Assembly: GCF_047948215.1 (NCBI RefSeq)
Contig: NC_134460.1
Span: 15,187,501-15,251,500 of the forward strand
DNA from: Lycorma delicatula
Lineage: Eukaryota; Arthropoda; Insecta; Hemiptera; Fulgoridae
Length of the DNA stretch: 64,000 nt
Direction: 5' to 3'
The notes beneath the pieces were generated by a model, which saw only the letters and a list, made by a program, of their open reading frames with translations, searched no databases and was not told the origin of the DNA. This document shows positions 1 through 11,086 of this stretch, one piece after another; within the stretch, counting starts at the first letter, position 1, and every line of letters begins with the position of its first letter. A program made the position numbers and the translations under genes.

Positions 1-890
1 TAACATCGTACATACAGTGGCATGATCGTTCTTATCGCGTATATAGAAGTAAAATAAGGGCTCTTATCGGGGAAGTAAAAACTGTTGAAAGCAGCAGAAT
101 TTTAAGAAGCGTGTAAAAGATTGTTGAAGAAAAAATAAGATGAGAAATTTATGTAACAGGAATGGGCTAAATGTTGTTGCTGCTAATCTAAAATAAATTT
201 GTAACGGTAGACGAAAAGATCGTTTTCAAAGAACTTATAATAATAGAATCCTAAAGTTGTTCCAGATTATAAGAATAGAAGAAAAGTCAAGGAAGACTGT
301 TAAAATATTGGAAATAAAATATTATGTTACAGGAACAGATTATATATAATCTAATCCCTGAATTGGAAGAGGAAAATGAAATAACCATTTCTTCGTGAAA
401 TGCATATGTATTTGAAAACAACTGATAACAGGTAAATTGTCGGTTGAAAACCATCCGACTTTGGTGAGAACAATCAAACATGTTCAGTTATTAAGAATAT
501 ATATTTACTCTTACGCAGGGGCGGGAGAATAGTTCTCGTTAGTTTTTTATCATTTCTCTTTTAAAACAAAATTCGGCAGCGAAATAAAATATTACGAAGC
601 ATATCTCATCGACAAGCATATAAGTACGTGTATCGTTTTAGTTTTGTTAGTCGATATCGGAAATAGTTACAAGCGCGAGATCGAAACTGTTATATAAATT
701 TGGAAAAATACAAGGGGGAGTAAACTCCCGTTTTTATTACTTACAGAAAACGTTTACTCGATTCCTTTTATCGTAAGAAGGAGAACCCCGAAATAAAAAT
801 TGAATAAAAAAAAAATATTCGGTACTGAAAAATTTGGAAATACGGTTTAAAAATTCATACTATGTATAGTAAATATATATAAAGATTTAC
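1..890. other. AT-rich intron or intergenic DNA, no gene seen
   Basis: No convincing coding segment, RNA gene or recognisable transposon. It lies downstream of the donor site of the CUB-like exon (minus strand), so it is probably intron of that gene. Confidence 0.4.
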
Positions 891-1108
891 CTTAATTTGA
901 ATTCAAAGGGAGCGGCACTATGATAAACCCTTAAAGTAACTGTTACAGTACTAGTCTCGCTATAATATACTGCAAAACCTCTCGCCGCACCGCACCATGA
1001 TCCTCCGGTAAAAGGACGTCCCAGTTCTAAAAGTTGCATATGTCCATCGGGACAACCGTCTAATGCAGTTCCTTCGAACCGGCCGATATGAAACGCATCA
1101 AATATGAG
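891..1108 (-). CDS. Internal exon of a CUB-like domain protein (host gene)
   Basis: On the minus strand a 218-bp block is open in one frame (72 codons plus two bases). A polypyrimidine-AG acceptor (TTTTTCAG, 1116-1109) precedes it and a GTAAAT donor (890-885) follows. The translation runs from LIFDAFHIGRFEG through CPDGHMQLLELGRPFTGGSW to TVTLRVYHSAAPFEFKLR. It has the CUB-type pattern: alternating hydrophobic beta strands, a CPDG motif, a GGSWCG turn with a cysteine, and a final F-x-F strand. CUB-type domains are extracellular and found in secreted or membrane proteins, often in adhesion or proteolysis. The neighbouring exons are not in the window or not recognisable. GC content is higher than in the flanks, as expected for a real exon. 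The exact gene is not identified; a more distant CUB-like beta-sandwich is the alternative. Confidence 0.72.
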
Positions 1109-1269
1109 CTGAAAAATAAAACAAATAATATTTTATATAAATATTTAAATTATCGGTGACAAATAAAATCATAAATTCTGTTATAATTTTATACGAGTAT
1201 ATGCGTTAGGATAGTAAATGCTTAAAAATTCACTTGGTATCGTAATTTATTTTATTCGTAAGTTATTTA

Positions 1270-1287
1270 TATAAACGTTAGTTTATA
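1270..1287. repeat. Left 18-bp target-site duplication of LINE family B copy 1
   Basis: TATAAACGTTAGTTTATA is repeated exactly at 2274-2291. It is nearly palindromic. Confidence 0.85.
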
Positions 1288-2273
1288 TCACACTAAATGT
1301 TACATCACACTAAATTGCCTAGGATTTGCAGATGACCTCGCTCTTTTAGCAAATAATATTCAAGAAGCCAAAACACAAATCATGAGCCTTCAAAACCTAG
1401 CACAAAAGATAGGACTACATATCTCTTTCGAAAAAACTGAACTAATGGCCATAGATCCTCTGGTAATAGAGCGCATTACGGTAAACAATCAGAAAATTAA
1501 AATAGTAAAACGATTTAAATATCTAGGGGAAATAATAACTTATAATTTAAATGAAAAAGTGACATGGCAAAACAGGACAAATAAAATGATTAAATCCCAA
1601 AAATTAACTCGGTCAACATATAACAAAAAATGCCTTTCTGCTAAAACAAAACTTAAACATTATAAAACTATAGTACAGTCAGAAGTCACCTACGGAAGCG
1701 AGACCCTTTTCAAAATCACTCAGAAAAACCGAATTGAAAAAATTCTGAAAATAGAGAGGAGAATTGTCAGAACGTGTATCGATAAAAAACACCAAAAAGA
1801 AGGCCGATGGTGGATTGTGCCAAATGAGGTGGTGTATCGAGAAATAGAGCCTGTTACTGATACTATGCGGAAAAAAAGAATCTCTTTCTTCGGTCATCTC
1901 ATAAGGACACCGCAAACAAGACCGTCAAGAAATATCATTGAAAAGCTCTGGTTCCAAAAGCTAGAAGTAGGATGGATCAAAGAAATTAGAGAAGATATGA
2001 AAGAATTGGGAATTTCCCTCACCGACCTACAGAATAAAACTGGAAAAATTACAAAGCTAAAAGATAAAAGCATTAGATTTAAACAAAAGACAGACAAACG
2101 ACAAAATACAACGAAGAGGGTATTTACGGATGAAGAAAAGAAAGCAAGATCTGAACGGATGAAGAAATACTGGGCAGCTCGAAAGAGTAAAATAACACGC
2201 TTTTCTCAGAAAAGATCCAACTAAAATTGACTTAAGTGGTCCCATGTTGGCCGTAAAAGCATAATAATAATAA
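1288..2273 (+). mobile_element. 5'-truncated non-LTR retrotransposon, family B copy 1
   Basis: Bounded by an 18-bp duplication. The 3' end carries a short TAA-repeat tail (about 2261-2272) after the conserved ending CCATGTTGGCCGTAAAAGC. It is very similar to 6134-7098 (copy 2). The 5' end shows a repeated ATCACACTAAAT (1287-1298 and 1304-1315), so the first 16 bases look like filler copied during integration. It sits in the intron upstream of the CUB-like exon, antisense to that gene. Confidence 0.88.
1304..2224 (+). pseudogene. Reverse transcriptase C-terminal part (family B LINE)
   Basis: The open frame enters at ITLNCLGFADDLALLANN, which holds the catalytic FADD (YxDD-type) motif of non-LTR reverse transcriptases. 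It continues through the thumb (YGSETLF, FFGHLIRTP) to a lysine/arginine-rich end KSKITRFSQKRSN and a TAA stop. Everything upstream of the FADD motif (fingers, half the palm, any endonuclease) is missing, so it cannot be autonomous. The part present has no frameshift. RTE-like is my best guess for the clade; the TAA tail would also fit other clades. Confidence 0.8.
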
Positions 2274-2291
2274 TATAAACGTTAGTTTATA
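2274..2291. repeat. Right 18-bp target-site duplication of LINE family B copy 1
   Basis: Exact copy of 1270-1287. Confidence 0.85.
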
Positions 2292-3974
2292 CGCCGCTGA
2301 GGTGAACGTAAACGCGATTTGCAAGCAGGGAATAGAATGGACGCCAAGGAAGCGGTGGGTAACGAGATTACAGACGATCGGTGGCCATTGGTCGTGCCTC
2401 ATGTTGTTATGACAACCTGTTTGTTCTCAAGAGCCGATAAAAAACCGGTTTTAAACCGTTATATTAATTCAAACGTTAGACAATATTTTTAATGTCAAAC
2501 TTAACGATGTTCGGACTTTTTCGATCATTCTTTTCTATTTAATACATATAAATATTTTCAGCTAGGATCTTTGCAGCCCTGTGCCTTGGTGGTTTATTTG
2601 AATAAGGAACATTCTTGTTTAGAATACGATGAAAAGGTATATTAAATTTTAATTTTACAGGTGTATCTTTATTTTGTGTTTGGATATTTCGTAAAGTTCA
2701 AGAAATTTAAGATGCGGTTCCGTCGCTTACGTGTAGAACATCTTGGTAGTTGTTTTGTAATTTATTTTTCACTAAAATCTGAATGTTGAATATGACTGTT
2801 GCTATTAAAAACGGTTAATTTTCTATATCGTTCACAGCTGTTGAGAAAAACACTAAAATTATTGTTAATTAAAGCTAATAATTAATTATTATTAATAATA
2901 ATTTTAATTAAATTATTAATTATTATGTAAAGTTAATTTTTATTTTCATTGCAAATTATAATTATTATTATCGTTATTTTAATCCTATAGGTTTTACGGT
3001 CACACAATTTGTAACATACAGGTCGATGCAATTTGTTATATATGAAATTACTTTTTTTCCAGTACACGTGAAGTTTGAATAAAGGAAATCGTCAATATTT
3101 ACTGTGACTGACGTCCGGAAATTCTTCTGTTAATGCATTAATATGTAAGTTGTATTTATAAACCGGTGTTGTTTTTTTCTGACCTACATCGGTTTTATTT
3201 TATTCATTTACTAAAACTCGATGTAATGTTTTATCGATTTATGTTCACAGTATGGAAATTTTGTTATTATTCGTCATACATATATCGCGCATTCATTTGT
3301 TTTTTAATCGAGTAGTTTATTAATTTAAATTCTCCGCGATATATATGTTAATAGCTAATTACATCAGTAAATAAAATATACACTGGAGACCGTTCGGTGC
3401 ATATTACTCTTCATTTATGTTTGTTTTCAAACCAAAATTTATTGTCGTTTATTTAATAACGTTTTCATTAATTATTAAAAAAAAATCGATGCGAGTTATT
3501 TGTAGTAGTTCCGTTATATATTTTCTGATTAATTTAAGATTTCGCGATTATAGTAGACGATAGGCCGCTTTCCTCATATGTATAATTATTAAAAAGAAAA
3601 CTTTTTATTTTTGAATAATTTTTGCATAACATAAGACGCAGATGAAATAAAATAAAAAAGAAATATGCTTTATTAAGTACGTTATTCTTATATTTGGATC
3701 TTTATATTTAATAAGGATAATACGTTATTATCCTTACTAAAAAGGATGTAACATCCATATCCTTTGATAATTGGCCGATTTGATAATTTGATTTTGGGGC
3801 CGATTTGATAATTTGATTTTGGTTTTCCAAATACTAATTAGCACTTATTTCAATCAGGAAAGATTATTATTTTATAATTAAAATTTTGGTGTGTTCATTT
3901 TTATAATATAAATAAGAAAATGTACATCATTTATGACTAAAATTCGTATTACAAGGAAAATGAACGATTATCCG
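2292..3974. other. AT-rich DNA without recognisable gene
   Basis: The stretch 2292-2460 is richer in GC and has a short open frame from ATG at 2339, but I recognise nothing in it. The rest is AT-rich single-copy-like DNA, with a short local duplication of GGCCGATTTGATAATTTGAT near 3773-3820. Confidence 0.35.
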
Positions 3975-4615
3975 AAAATTTATTCGTAAGTCTAGGACGA
4001 CGAGATCGATTAGATATTAAGCACCTTGAGGATACAGGTCCATTTCGGGCGATGCCACCGATGTGGTGGCCGGACTTGCACTCCTCGTTCGGGAGGAAAT
4101 GTACGGGGGAGCTATTACAACGGATGCGGAGGCATCACTTGTCTCCAGATCATGTCAGGAGAGATGGGATCAGTCGACGAAGGATAAATGGATCCGCAGG
4201 CTGATTTCGACTTTCAGAGACGGTTGGACCGTAAGGACTAGAAATTTTGGCGCGTTGGTTTCTTATATAGATCACGGCTGTTTCAAAGCACACTTGTACA
4301 CGTGGACGTTGAGACCCTCTGTGGAATGCGACTGTTGCGGGGAGGAGACATCGTAGAACACGCGGTGTTCGATAGCCATCGGTTCCTGCGGTACAGGGTA
4401 ACGTGCTGCAGGGAATTCGCCGTGGTTTCTTTAGATAAAATCACGGGAACTATGCTGCGACCGAACGGACTGTTTTCACGATGTCGGCCAAGATTATCCG
4501 TACGAAGATGACGGAAGAAATGCAGGGGTGAATAATTTCCCTGATCCTCCCACGGGGCTATATTAATATTAAACGAGGTCCGGCCCTAATCTGGAGGTAA
4601 AAAAAAAATTTATTC
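3975..4615 (+). mobile_element. 5'-truncated R1-clade-type LINE (family C copy 1) with 11-bp TSD
   Basis: AAAATTTATTC occurs at 3975-3985 and again at 4605-4615, after an A-run, framing an insertion of about 620 bp. The body encodes the C-terminal tail of an R1/LOA-type polyprotein; related copies lie at about 13440-14150 and 58190-58830. Confidence 0.65.
4036..4512 (+). pseudogene. C-terminal zinc-motif region of an R1-type LINE polyprotein
   Basis: The frame reads ISGDATDVVAGLALLVREEM, then RWDQSTKDKWIRRLI (the WT-RRLI block of this protein class), then a broken zinc motif ECDCCGEE. After one frameshift near 4345 it resumes as DIVEHAVFDSHRFLRYR. The intact form of the last block is CxYC...EHxxFxC, the C-terminal nucleic-acid-binding motif of R1-clade LINEs; here the final cysteine is replaced (FDSHRF). 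The frameshift, stops and missing RT domain make it a dead 3' fragment. Confidence 0.68.
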
Positions 4616-5033
4616 AGTTATTTTGTTTTACACGATTCATGTAGATGTAAAGTCGAATTATTTTAAAAAGTACTCAAAAATAGTGTACTTTTCTTGCAAA
4701 CTTTACCAGAACAAAAAAGAGAAATTATATAAGATTAAGATTTTATATATATATATATATATAAAATAAAGATTAGAAGTATTCAAAAATATATATTTTT
4801 TAATAAAAAAATCTTTTATTACAAAAATAAATCAAGTGTAAAATTCCCAAAATGGCAGAAAACTAACTTTTTAATAATTAAAAAAAGAGAAAGATGCCAT
4901 AAAAGCTTCATAGAAAATTGTCATAAAAAAGGAATGAAAACTCGAGATAAATAAATTATATTAACTTGAAAATGGATTAATAATTGAAAGAACAATAATA
5001 ATAAGGAACGTTCGTTTAAGAAATTCTTACTTA
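4616..5033. other. AT-rich spacer with (AT)n
   Basis: AT-rich, with a short (AT) run near 4744-4763 and no gene. Confidence 0.4.
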
Positions 5034-5426
5034 ACTTTTCATTGACACATCGGGTTGGTCTAGTGGTTAAATTCGTCATCGCAAATCAGCTGATTTCGAA
5101 GTCGAGAGTTTGAAAGTTCAAATCCTAGTGAAGGCAGTTAACATTTATACGGATTTGAATACACTAGATCATGAATACCGGTGTTCTTTGGTGGTCGGGT
5201 TTCAATTAACCACACATCTCAAAAATGGTCGATTTGAGACTGTAAAAGACTGCACTTCATTTACAATCATACTTTAATCACATATCTGAGGAATGGTCGA
5301 CCTGAGACTAGATTATACAAGATTATACTTCATTTACATTCATACAAATCATCCTCACTCATTCTCTGAAGTAATAGCTTATGGTTCCGGAGGCTAAAAA
5401 GAAAAAGAAATGACTTTTCATTGACA
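5034..5426 (+). mobile_element. tRNA-derived SINE, family 1 (full length, 14-bp TSD)
   Basis: The body is 5048-5412, flanked by ACTTTTCATTGACA at 5034-5047 and 5413-5426. The head has a pol III A box (TGGTCTAGTGG) and a B box (GTTCAAATC) separated by the palindrome-like AAATCAGCTGATTT. The tail ends CATCCTC...TCTGAAGTAATAG...CCGGAGGCTAAA plus an A-rich end. An internal duplication (two CCTGAGAC-type blocks) makes this copy longer than the others. Confidence 0.88.
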
Positions 5427-5722
5427 TCTGGTTTTATAACTGAAAATGTTAACAGTGTAAAAATCGGTTACGCAACAGCTAACGGTTCAGCATATTTGCT
5501 CAATTTTTCTAACCAATAGCTAGCTCTCTCTGTGTGGGTAGTACAGGTTCAGTATAACTTCTGAACATTTATCTGTTTACGTCCTTTAAATTGAAATTTG
5601 TGTAGATACGAGTACATTCCATTTTTAACAATTTTTGCAAATTTAAAATGTAATTTAAATTTGTACGGATTTAATTTTAAAGGTATAATTCGATGAACTT
5701 TAAATATATATATATATAAAAT

Positions 5723-7046
5723 ATTGGGGAATACCAAGGGGGATTTAGGCCATGGAGAGGTTGCCCGGAGCAAATAATATCCCTAAAACTTATGATGGAC
5801 TTATATAAAAGACGGAAAAAACAACTAATAATCACCTTCGTCGACTTTAAAAGGGCCTATGATTGTATACACCGACCATCCATGCTGAATATTCTGAGAA
5901 ACCTGGGCCTTCACCCTAAACTCGTAAACATGATAAAATTAACTTTAAACGATACCCAGTCCAGAGTGAAATTCAGAGGTGAACTCTCTCAACCCTTCTA
6001 CATAAAAACTGGATTGAGGCAAGGAGACGGCCTCTCACCACTCATTTTTAACTGCGCCCTCGAATTTGTCATGAAAAAATGGTATGAAATAAATCCCAAA
6101 AATATAAAAATGGGTACTAAGAAAAACTCCATCACACTAAATCGCCTAGGATTTGCAGATGACCTCGCTCTTTTAGCAAATAATATTCAAGAAGCCAAAA
6201 CACAAATCATGAGCCTTCAAAACCTAGCACAAAAGATAGGGCTTCATATCTCTTTCGAAAAAACTGAACTAATGGCCATAGATCCTCTGGTAATAGAGCG
6301 CATTACGGTAAACAATCAGAAAATTAAAATAGTAAAACGATTTAAATATCAAGGGGAAATAATAACTTATAATTTAAATGAAAAAGTGACATGGCAAAAC
6401 AGGACAAATAAAATGATTAAATCCCAAAAATTAACTCGGTCAACATATAACAAAAAATGCCTTTCTGCTAAAACAAAACTTAAACATTATAAAACTGTAG
6501 TACAGCCAGAAGTCACCTACGGAAGCGAGACCCTTTTCAAAATCACTCAGAAAAACCGAATTGAAAAAATTCTGAAAATAGAGAGGAGAATTGTCAGAAC
6601 GTGTATCGATAAAAAACACCAAAAAGAAGGCCGATGGTGGATTGTGCAAAATGAGGTGGTGTATCGAGAAATAGAGCCTGTTACTGATACTATGCGGAAA
6701 AAAAGAATCTCTTTCTTCGGTCATCTCATAAGGACACCGGAAACAAGACCGTCAAGAAATATCATTGAAAAGCTCTGGTTCCAAAAGCTAGAAGTAGGAT
6801 GGATCAAAGAAATTAGAGAAGATATGAAAGAATTGGGAATTTCCCTGACCGACCTACAGAACTGGAAAAATTACAAAGCTAAAAGATAAAAGCATTAGAT
6901 TTAAACAAAAGACAGACAAACGACAAAATACAACGAAGAGGGTGTTTACGGATGAAGAAAAGAAAGCAAGATCTAAACGGATGAAGAAATACTGGGCAGC
7001 TCGAAAGAGTAAAATAACACGCTTTTCTCAGAAAAGATCCAACTAA
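5723..7046 (+). pseudogene. Reverse transcriptase of family B LINE (frameshifted near the end)
   Basis: The frame is open from IGEYQGGFRPWRGCPEQI at the truncation point. RT motifs follow in order: ITFVDFKRAYDCIHR (first catalytic Asp), GLRQGDGLSPLIFNCALE, GFADDLALLANN (catalytic FADD), then the thumb with YGSETLF and FFGHLIRT. Compared with copy 1 a 4-base loss near 6861 (LQN-KTGK) shifts the frame and gives a premature stop at 6887-6889; the original tail can still be read in another frame to 7046. The endonuclease part is absent. ATG 5792 is only an internal methionine. Confidence 0.83.
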
Positions 7047-7094
7047 AATTGACTTAAGTGGTCCCATGTTGGCCGTAAAAGCATAATAATAATA

Positions 7095-7100
<6 letters not shown>
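5723..7100 (+). mobile_element. 5'-truncated non-LTR retrotransposon, family B copy 2
   Basis: It starts inside the reverse transcriptase and ends with the same 3' end as copy 1 (CCATGTTGGCCGTAAAAGC plus TAA repeats). It merges into a (TA)n run, and TA-rich flanks on both sides hide any target-site duplication. Confidence 0.85.
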
Positions 7101-7127
<27 letters not shown>

Positions 7128-7129
7128 TT
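7085..7129. repeat. (TA)n microsatellite
   Basis: Run of alternating TA with one TGTA interruption, directly after the LINE B tail. Confidence 0.85.
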
Positions 7130-8120
7130 TTATTAAATTATAAAATAAAGTAATACTTTTTTTTGAGTAATCGGTCATTTAACTCTGACCTCCATTTCTT
7201 TCTGTTGTGTGTGCTAATCCTCTGTATCCTGTGTACATAATTACAATATCATCTTACGTCATTTCTCAGATATCTATTTTAAAAATCCCAAATATTTCTC
7301 AGTTTTTCCTGTAGGAAATCAGCTAAACCTGGATGTATTAATACATGATCCACCGACCTACAAGTTCGTCTCGATTCTTCTGTAAGCTTCTCTAATCTCC
7401 TTCGTTCATTGGATTACCACTTTAAATACTTAGTTTACAATCTCAAATTTTACGAGTGTATCGATTTTATTTTAATTAATTAAATAATTCCTCTACGTTT
7501 ACTATGTTACGTGGAAGAAACTAAAAACAATTCCGATAATAAAAAAATTTACAATCAATAAAACGTTACCACAGATTTCTTTTTTGGGTGTGAGGTGAAT
7601 TATGATGAAATTTTATTGTAATATTATTGCTAAAAGTTCATTTTTTAAAGTTTGTTCGGCTTTCCCACCCTTAATATTGTCCCAAAGTATTTTTTTTTGG
7701 ATCGCTTGCAATACTATTACTACTCCTAGGAAGACATTAGAAAAATTCTTTTAAAAAATATAAAATAACTAAAAAAATAGCTTATTTCGATTTTTGGAGA
7801 AGGGGAAATTTTAAGGCAGTATTTTTTTTTTAAAACTGGTAAAATAAGCACACGCACGCATGTGCTGAGCTTAACATAAAGTGGGGTTATATTGAAAAAT
7901 TTCGAGAAAATACCCTCCCCAAACCCGCTGGAGATATTGAACCCAAATTTTACCAACAAATTGCCCCATATATCCTAGTTTCTATGCTAAATTTCATCAA
8001 AATCGATTTATCCAATCAAAAGTTATTAAGCTTCAAAACACGCCTACTCGCTTACATACATATGAATGTACTTATTGTATTGTATAGTATATTGTACTTA
8101 CGTTCATCCGTTCATACTTC
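7130..8120. other. No gene; possible old dispersed repeat
   Basis: No usable open frame. The stretch 7960-8060 (TTTCATCAAAATCGATTTATCC, then ACATACATATGAATG) resembles the ends of many insect dispersed repeats, but I cannot name the family. Confidence 0.3.
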
Positions 8121-8134
8121 TCTCGTTTTTTCTG

Positions 8135-8404
8135 TTTAGCCTCCGGAACGACCGTAAGGTATTACTTCAGGGGATGATATGTATGAATGTAAATGAAGTG
8201 TAGTCTTGTACAGTCTCAGCTCGATCGTTTCTGAGATATGAGATGTGTGTGGTTAATTGAATCCCAGCCACCAAACACCGGTATCCACGATCTACTATTT
8301 AAATCCGAATAAAAGTAAATGCCTTTACTAGGATTTGAACCTAGCGCTGTAGACTTCAAAATCAGTTGATTTACTATGACGAGTTCACCGCTGACCAACC
8401 CGGT
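8135..8404 (-). mobile_element. tRNA-derived SINE, family 1 (minus strand)
   Basis: Read on the minus strand it has the family 1 head (CCGGGTTGGTCAGCGGTGAAC, B box GGTTCAAATCC), the ATCAACTGATTT core, the middle block ACACCGGTGTT-type sequence and the 3' end CGGTCGTTCCGGAGGCTAAACAG. Its 5' end lies a few bases from the R1-clade insertion that follows. Confidence 0.82.
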
Positions 8405-8407
8405 TGG

Positions 8408-9425
8408 TATATTCGTACTTTTTTTTTTTCCCCCTACTCTCCCCGACCGGATATCCAATTAAGTATACTCAGTCGGGGAGAGTGTCCTTTTACTCTCGAA
8501 GGAGGCGTCCCCCACCCGCCGGCTATACGTCCGGCACGGCAGGTTGGCCTCCCCGGTCTCGGATCTTTTGTTTTACATTGCCTGCCTCTAATCTCCCGCT
8601 TTAGAGCCAAGGTCCGGCTATGCCGTCCCCCAGCGCCTCAGCAGGGAACCGGGACTCGGTCTTTACGCCTTTGGCCTCTAATCGACAGCGCCAACCCCAC
8701 AAAGAGCCTAGGCTCCCGCAGGGACGACCCCGCCGACCGGGACTTGCTCTTTTATTTTAACCCAAACTCAAGCTCCCCTGGAGTTCACCCCCTTCTCAGG
8801 TACCCGCACACCAAGGCGTACAGGCCCTCCATGGAGTGACTGTCCGCCCTACCCTACTGTTTATACTCCCATTCTTCTGTCTTCATCCTCTTTGCCCCGC
8901 AGGACCTCCCCGGCAAACCTGCGGAACCATTCCCAGTTCTCATTGTTGTACCCCGACCGGTTTATGAGATTTTCTGGTGTAAGACCATTAATTACTATTC
9001 GACCTCTGTTAACGGCCCATCTTGGACATATGAACAACGTATGTTCGGCATCGTCGTTCTCTGAACAATAGATGCACTGCGGGGTGGCTCTCTTCCCGAT
9101 CTTATACAGATACTGACCGAAAGAGCCGTGCCCCGTTAGTAATTGTGTCATGTAAAAATTGACATCTCCGAGTCTATTGTTATTCCAGGTTTTAATATTA
9201 GGGATTAGGCGTCTGGTCCATTCTCCTACTCTGGACCCTGTCCACTCTTCTTGCCATTCTTGTTCTATAATCCCTTCCATCTCTTCTTTCGACATACCGC
9301 TGTGTCTGAGGGTTCTGGCTTTTATCTGAAGGTCTATGGGTAGGACCCCGGTCAGTACGCACAGCGCGTAATACGATACCGTACAGTAACTAGCAGCTAC
9401 ACTATATATTGCTATATTCGTACTT
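8408..9425 (-). mobile_element. 5'-truncated R1-clade LINE, family D copy 1, 13-bp TSD
   Basis: TATATTCGTACTT is present at 8408-8420 and 9413-9425. The element (8421-9412) runs on the minus strand and ends in a T-run on the plus strand (its A tail). The 3' UTR is about 440 bp, and its end (8421-8560) closely matches 41048-41190. It is a dispersed insertion outside rDNA. Confidence 0.88.
8861..9411 (-). pseudogene. C-terminal region of R1-clade LINE polyprotein
   Basis: The open frame reads ALCVLTGVLPIDLQIKARTL, EWTRRLIPNIKTW, VNFYMTQLLTGHGSFGQYL and the zinc motif CIYCSENDDAEHTLFICPRW (C-x2-C-x6-H-x4-C), then WEWFRRFAGEVL, and stops at 8861. These blocks are typical of the region after the reverse transcriptase in R1-clade elements; the zinc motif probably binds element RNA or target DNA. 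The RT and endonuclease are missing by 5' truncation. The upstream methionine at 9433 is in host flank, so it is not a true start. Confidence 0.82.
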
Positions 9426-9770
9426 GCGTACATACACCCGCACTTACGGAAGTGAGTGTTGGGGACTCCGCAAATTATTTTTGTGGTTTGTTTAGAGTCC
9501 CTGGGTCGTTAAACGTCGAAAAATGCAGAAAACCTATTCCCCCATTATTTTACGGATTTCCTTACTTACTTCTTACAGCGGAGCACTCGAGATTTGATGT
9601 CACGAAAGTAAAAATCAAAACCTAGTACTGTTGAAATGCAGTTATAATTTTGGAAAGAGATAGCTATGGCATAACTATGGTAGGTAGACAGACGTAGGTG
9701 TATGTATGTATGTATTACTAAAAACGTGTGAAATAGTTAGTATTAATAAATAAAATAAATCTTCTCAGTT
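9426..9770. other. No gene seen
   Basis: Contains a small hairpin-like CACTTACGGAAGTG near 9450 and a short GTATGTATGTAT run near 9702. Nothing else recognised. Confidence 0.35.
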
Positions 9771-9779
9771 TTTTTGCCC

Positions 9780-10560
9780 GTTTTTTTTTAACTTATATAA
9801 ATTTTTTTTCGATATCGACCAGCTTAATTAACTCTTATCAACTTATATTTAGCTATCTTTTGTAGTTCATTTTGTTTTATTATTTTGGTATTTCAATCGA
9901 TTGACTTTTTTATTTCTCCTATTTCTTTTAAAGTTTGTCTTTTTTTTTTCCGGCAGTAATCGGTAGACCTGTTCCGATAGTGATTTTATTCAACATTTCT
10001 TTTTGTATTTGGGTCTATTATAGGACTTCTGTTAGGAAGGCTAAATAATTTGCGAAAGTTCAGCGTTCTGTTTCTTCGATTTTTTTAGGTTGTTAGTTTC
10101 TTTTTGCATTTTATTTTTTATTTTTCCCGATATACAATGGAATAGAGTAGGTGAGAGGCCGACTCCCTGGTGTACACTTGTACTTATCAGGAACGGTTAT
10201 CAGTTTCTCCCGTGAATTTCACATTCGATTGTGTTTCTTTAATTACGTTTCTCGTTTTTTTATCTCTCTCAAATTCCTTTAAAATATTTATCCTATGTGT
10301 AAATTCATACGTCTTTTTGAAGTTAATGTAGGTTAAAAGATAGTAGTTTTTGCAGATGCATTTCTGCGTCTTGTTATTGTTTTTAAGTTGAAAATTTGCT
10401 TGGAATATGATGTTTCTTTTCTGAAACCACCTCGGTATTTTCCAGATTTATACTCTACAGTTTGTTCTACTCTATTTTGTAAAGCTTTGAATAAAATTTT
10501 ATTTACGATAGGTAAAAGGTAGATTATTTATATGTTAATATTTTTCAAATACGTTTTTTC
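9780..10560 (-). pseudogene. Decayed LINE reverse transcriptase, related to family B
   Basis: On the minus strand, in several broken frames, one reads YLLPIVNKILFKALQNRVEQ, GKYRGGFRKETSYSKQIFNL (compare GEYQGGFRPWRGCPEQI in copy 2) and TYINFKKTYEF (compare ITFVDFKRAYD). Then come SNVKFTGE and a rest of the RQG-LSP block near 10140-10180. Order and spacing match the fingers and palm of family B reverse transcriptase. Many stops and frameshifts show it is old. No ends or target-site duplication found. Confidence 0.6.
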
Positions 10561-10569
10561 ATGTCGAAT

Positions 10570-11086
10570 AAAATGCGTTTTATTCTAATAAAGAAATGTT
10601 CCGCGCGATTCGATTCGAGTTAGATTAATGTAATCGATTAATTTAGTTTATTATCTAATGTTAGAATAGAATTACGGTCTACTCTACAATCGTTGTATTC
10701 TGCTGGGAGTATCGTTTCCAGTTAGTAAATTGAAATTTATATCTACTGATAGTAAAGTACTATGCTTTAACGGCTTAGTATATAACCGAATTAAATTATT
10801 AAGAAATTAATTCTATTCAAATCCTTTGTATGTAAGTAACCGTACCATTTTTTATTTTTATTTGATGAATAAGAATTTAAAATTTTTATTATGTAATTAA
10901 AGTTAATAATTACAGTTAATCAATATTTTCACTAATATGTAATTAAAATAAAAGTACGAATACTAGGAAAACATACTAGATGCTTGTATGGATGGTCGTA
11001 CTGATTGTTTGTAAGGATGGTCGTGCAAATAATATAAATGATTTTTGTACTCGGGTAATGTGACAGTGCGGTATTTAGAATTTAAT
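10570..11086. other. AT-rich DNA, no gene
   Basis: Only a small repeat of GGATGGTCGT near 10990 and 11020 is notable. Confidence 0.35.

Noticed and set aside
4063..4511. Possible cellular gene with Cys-rich end
   Set aside because: Block order and zinc motif match the C-terminus of R1-clade LINEs, with two related copies in the window and a flanking duplication.
8366..8839. 157-codon plus-strand open frame rich in Pro/Arg
   Set aside because: It spans the SINE and the 3' UTR of the R1-clade element in antisense; a GC-rich shadow.
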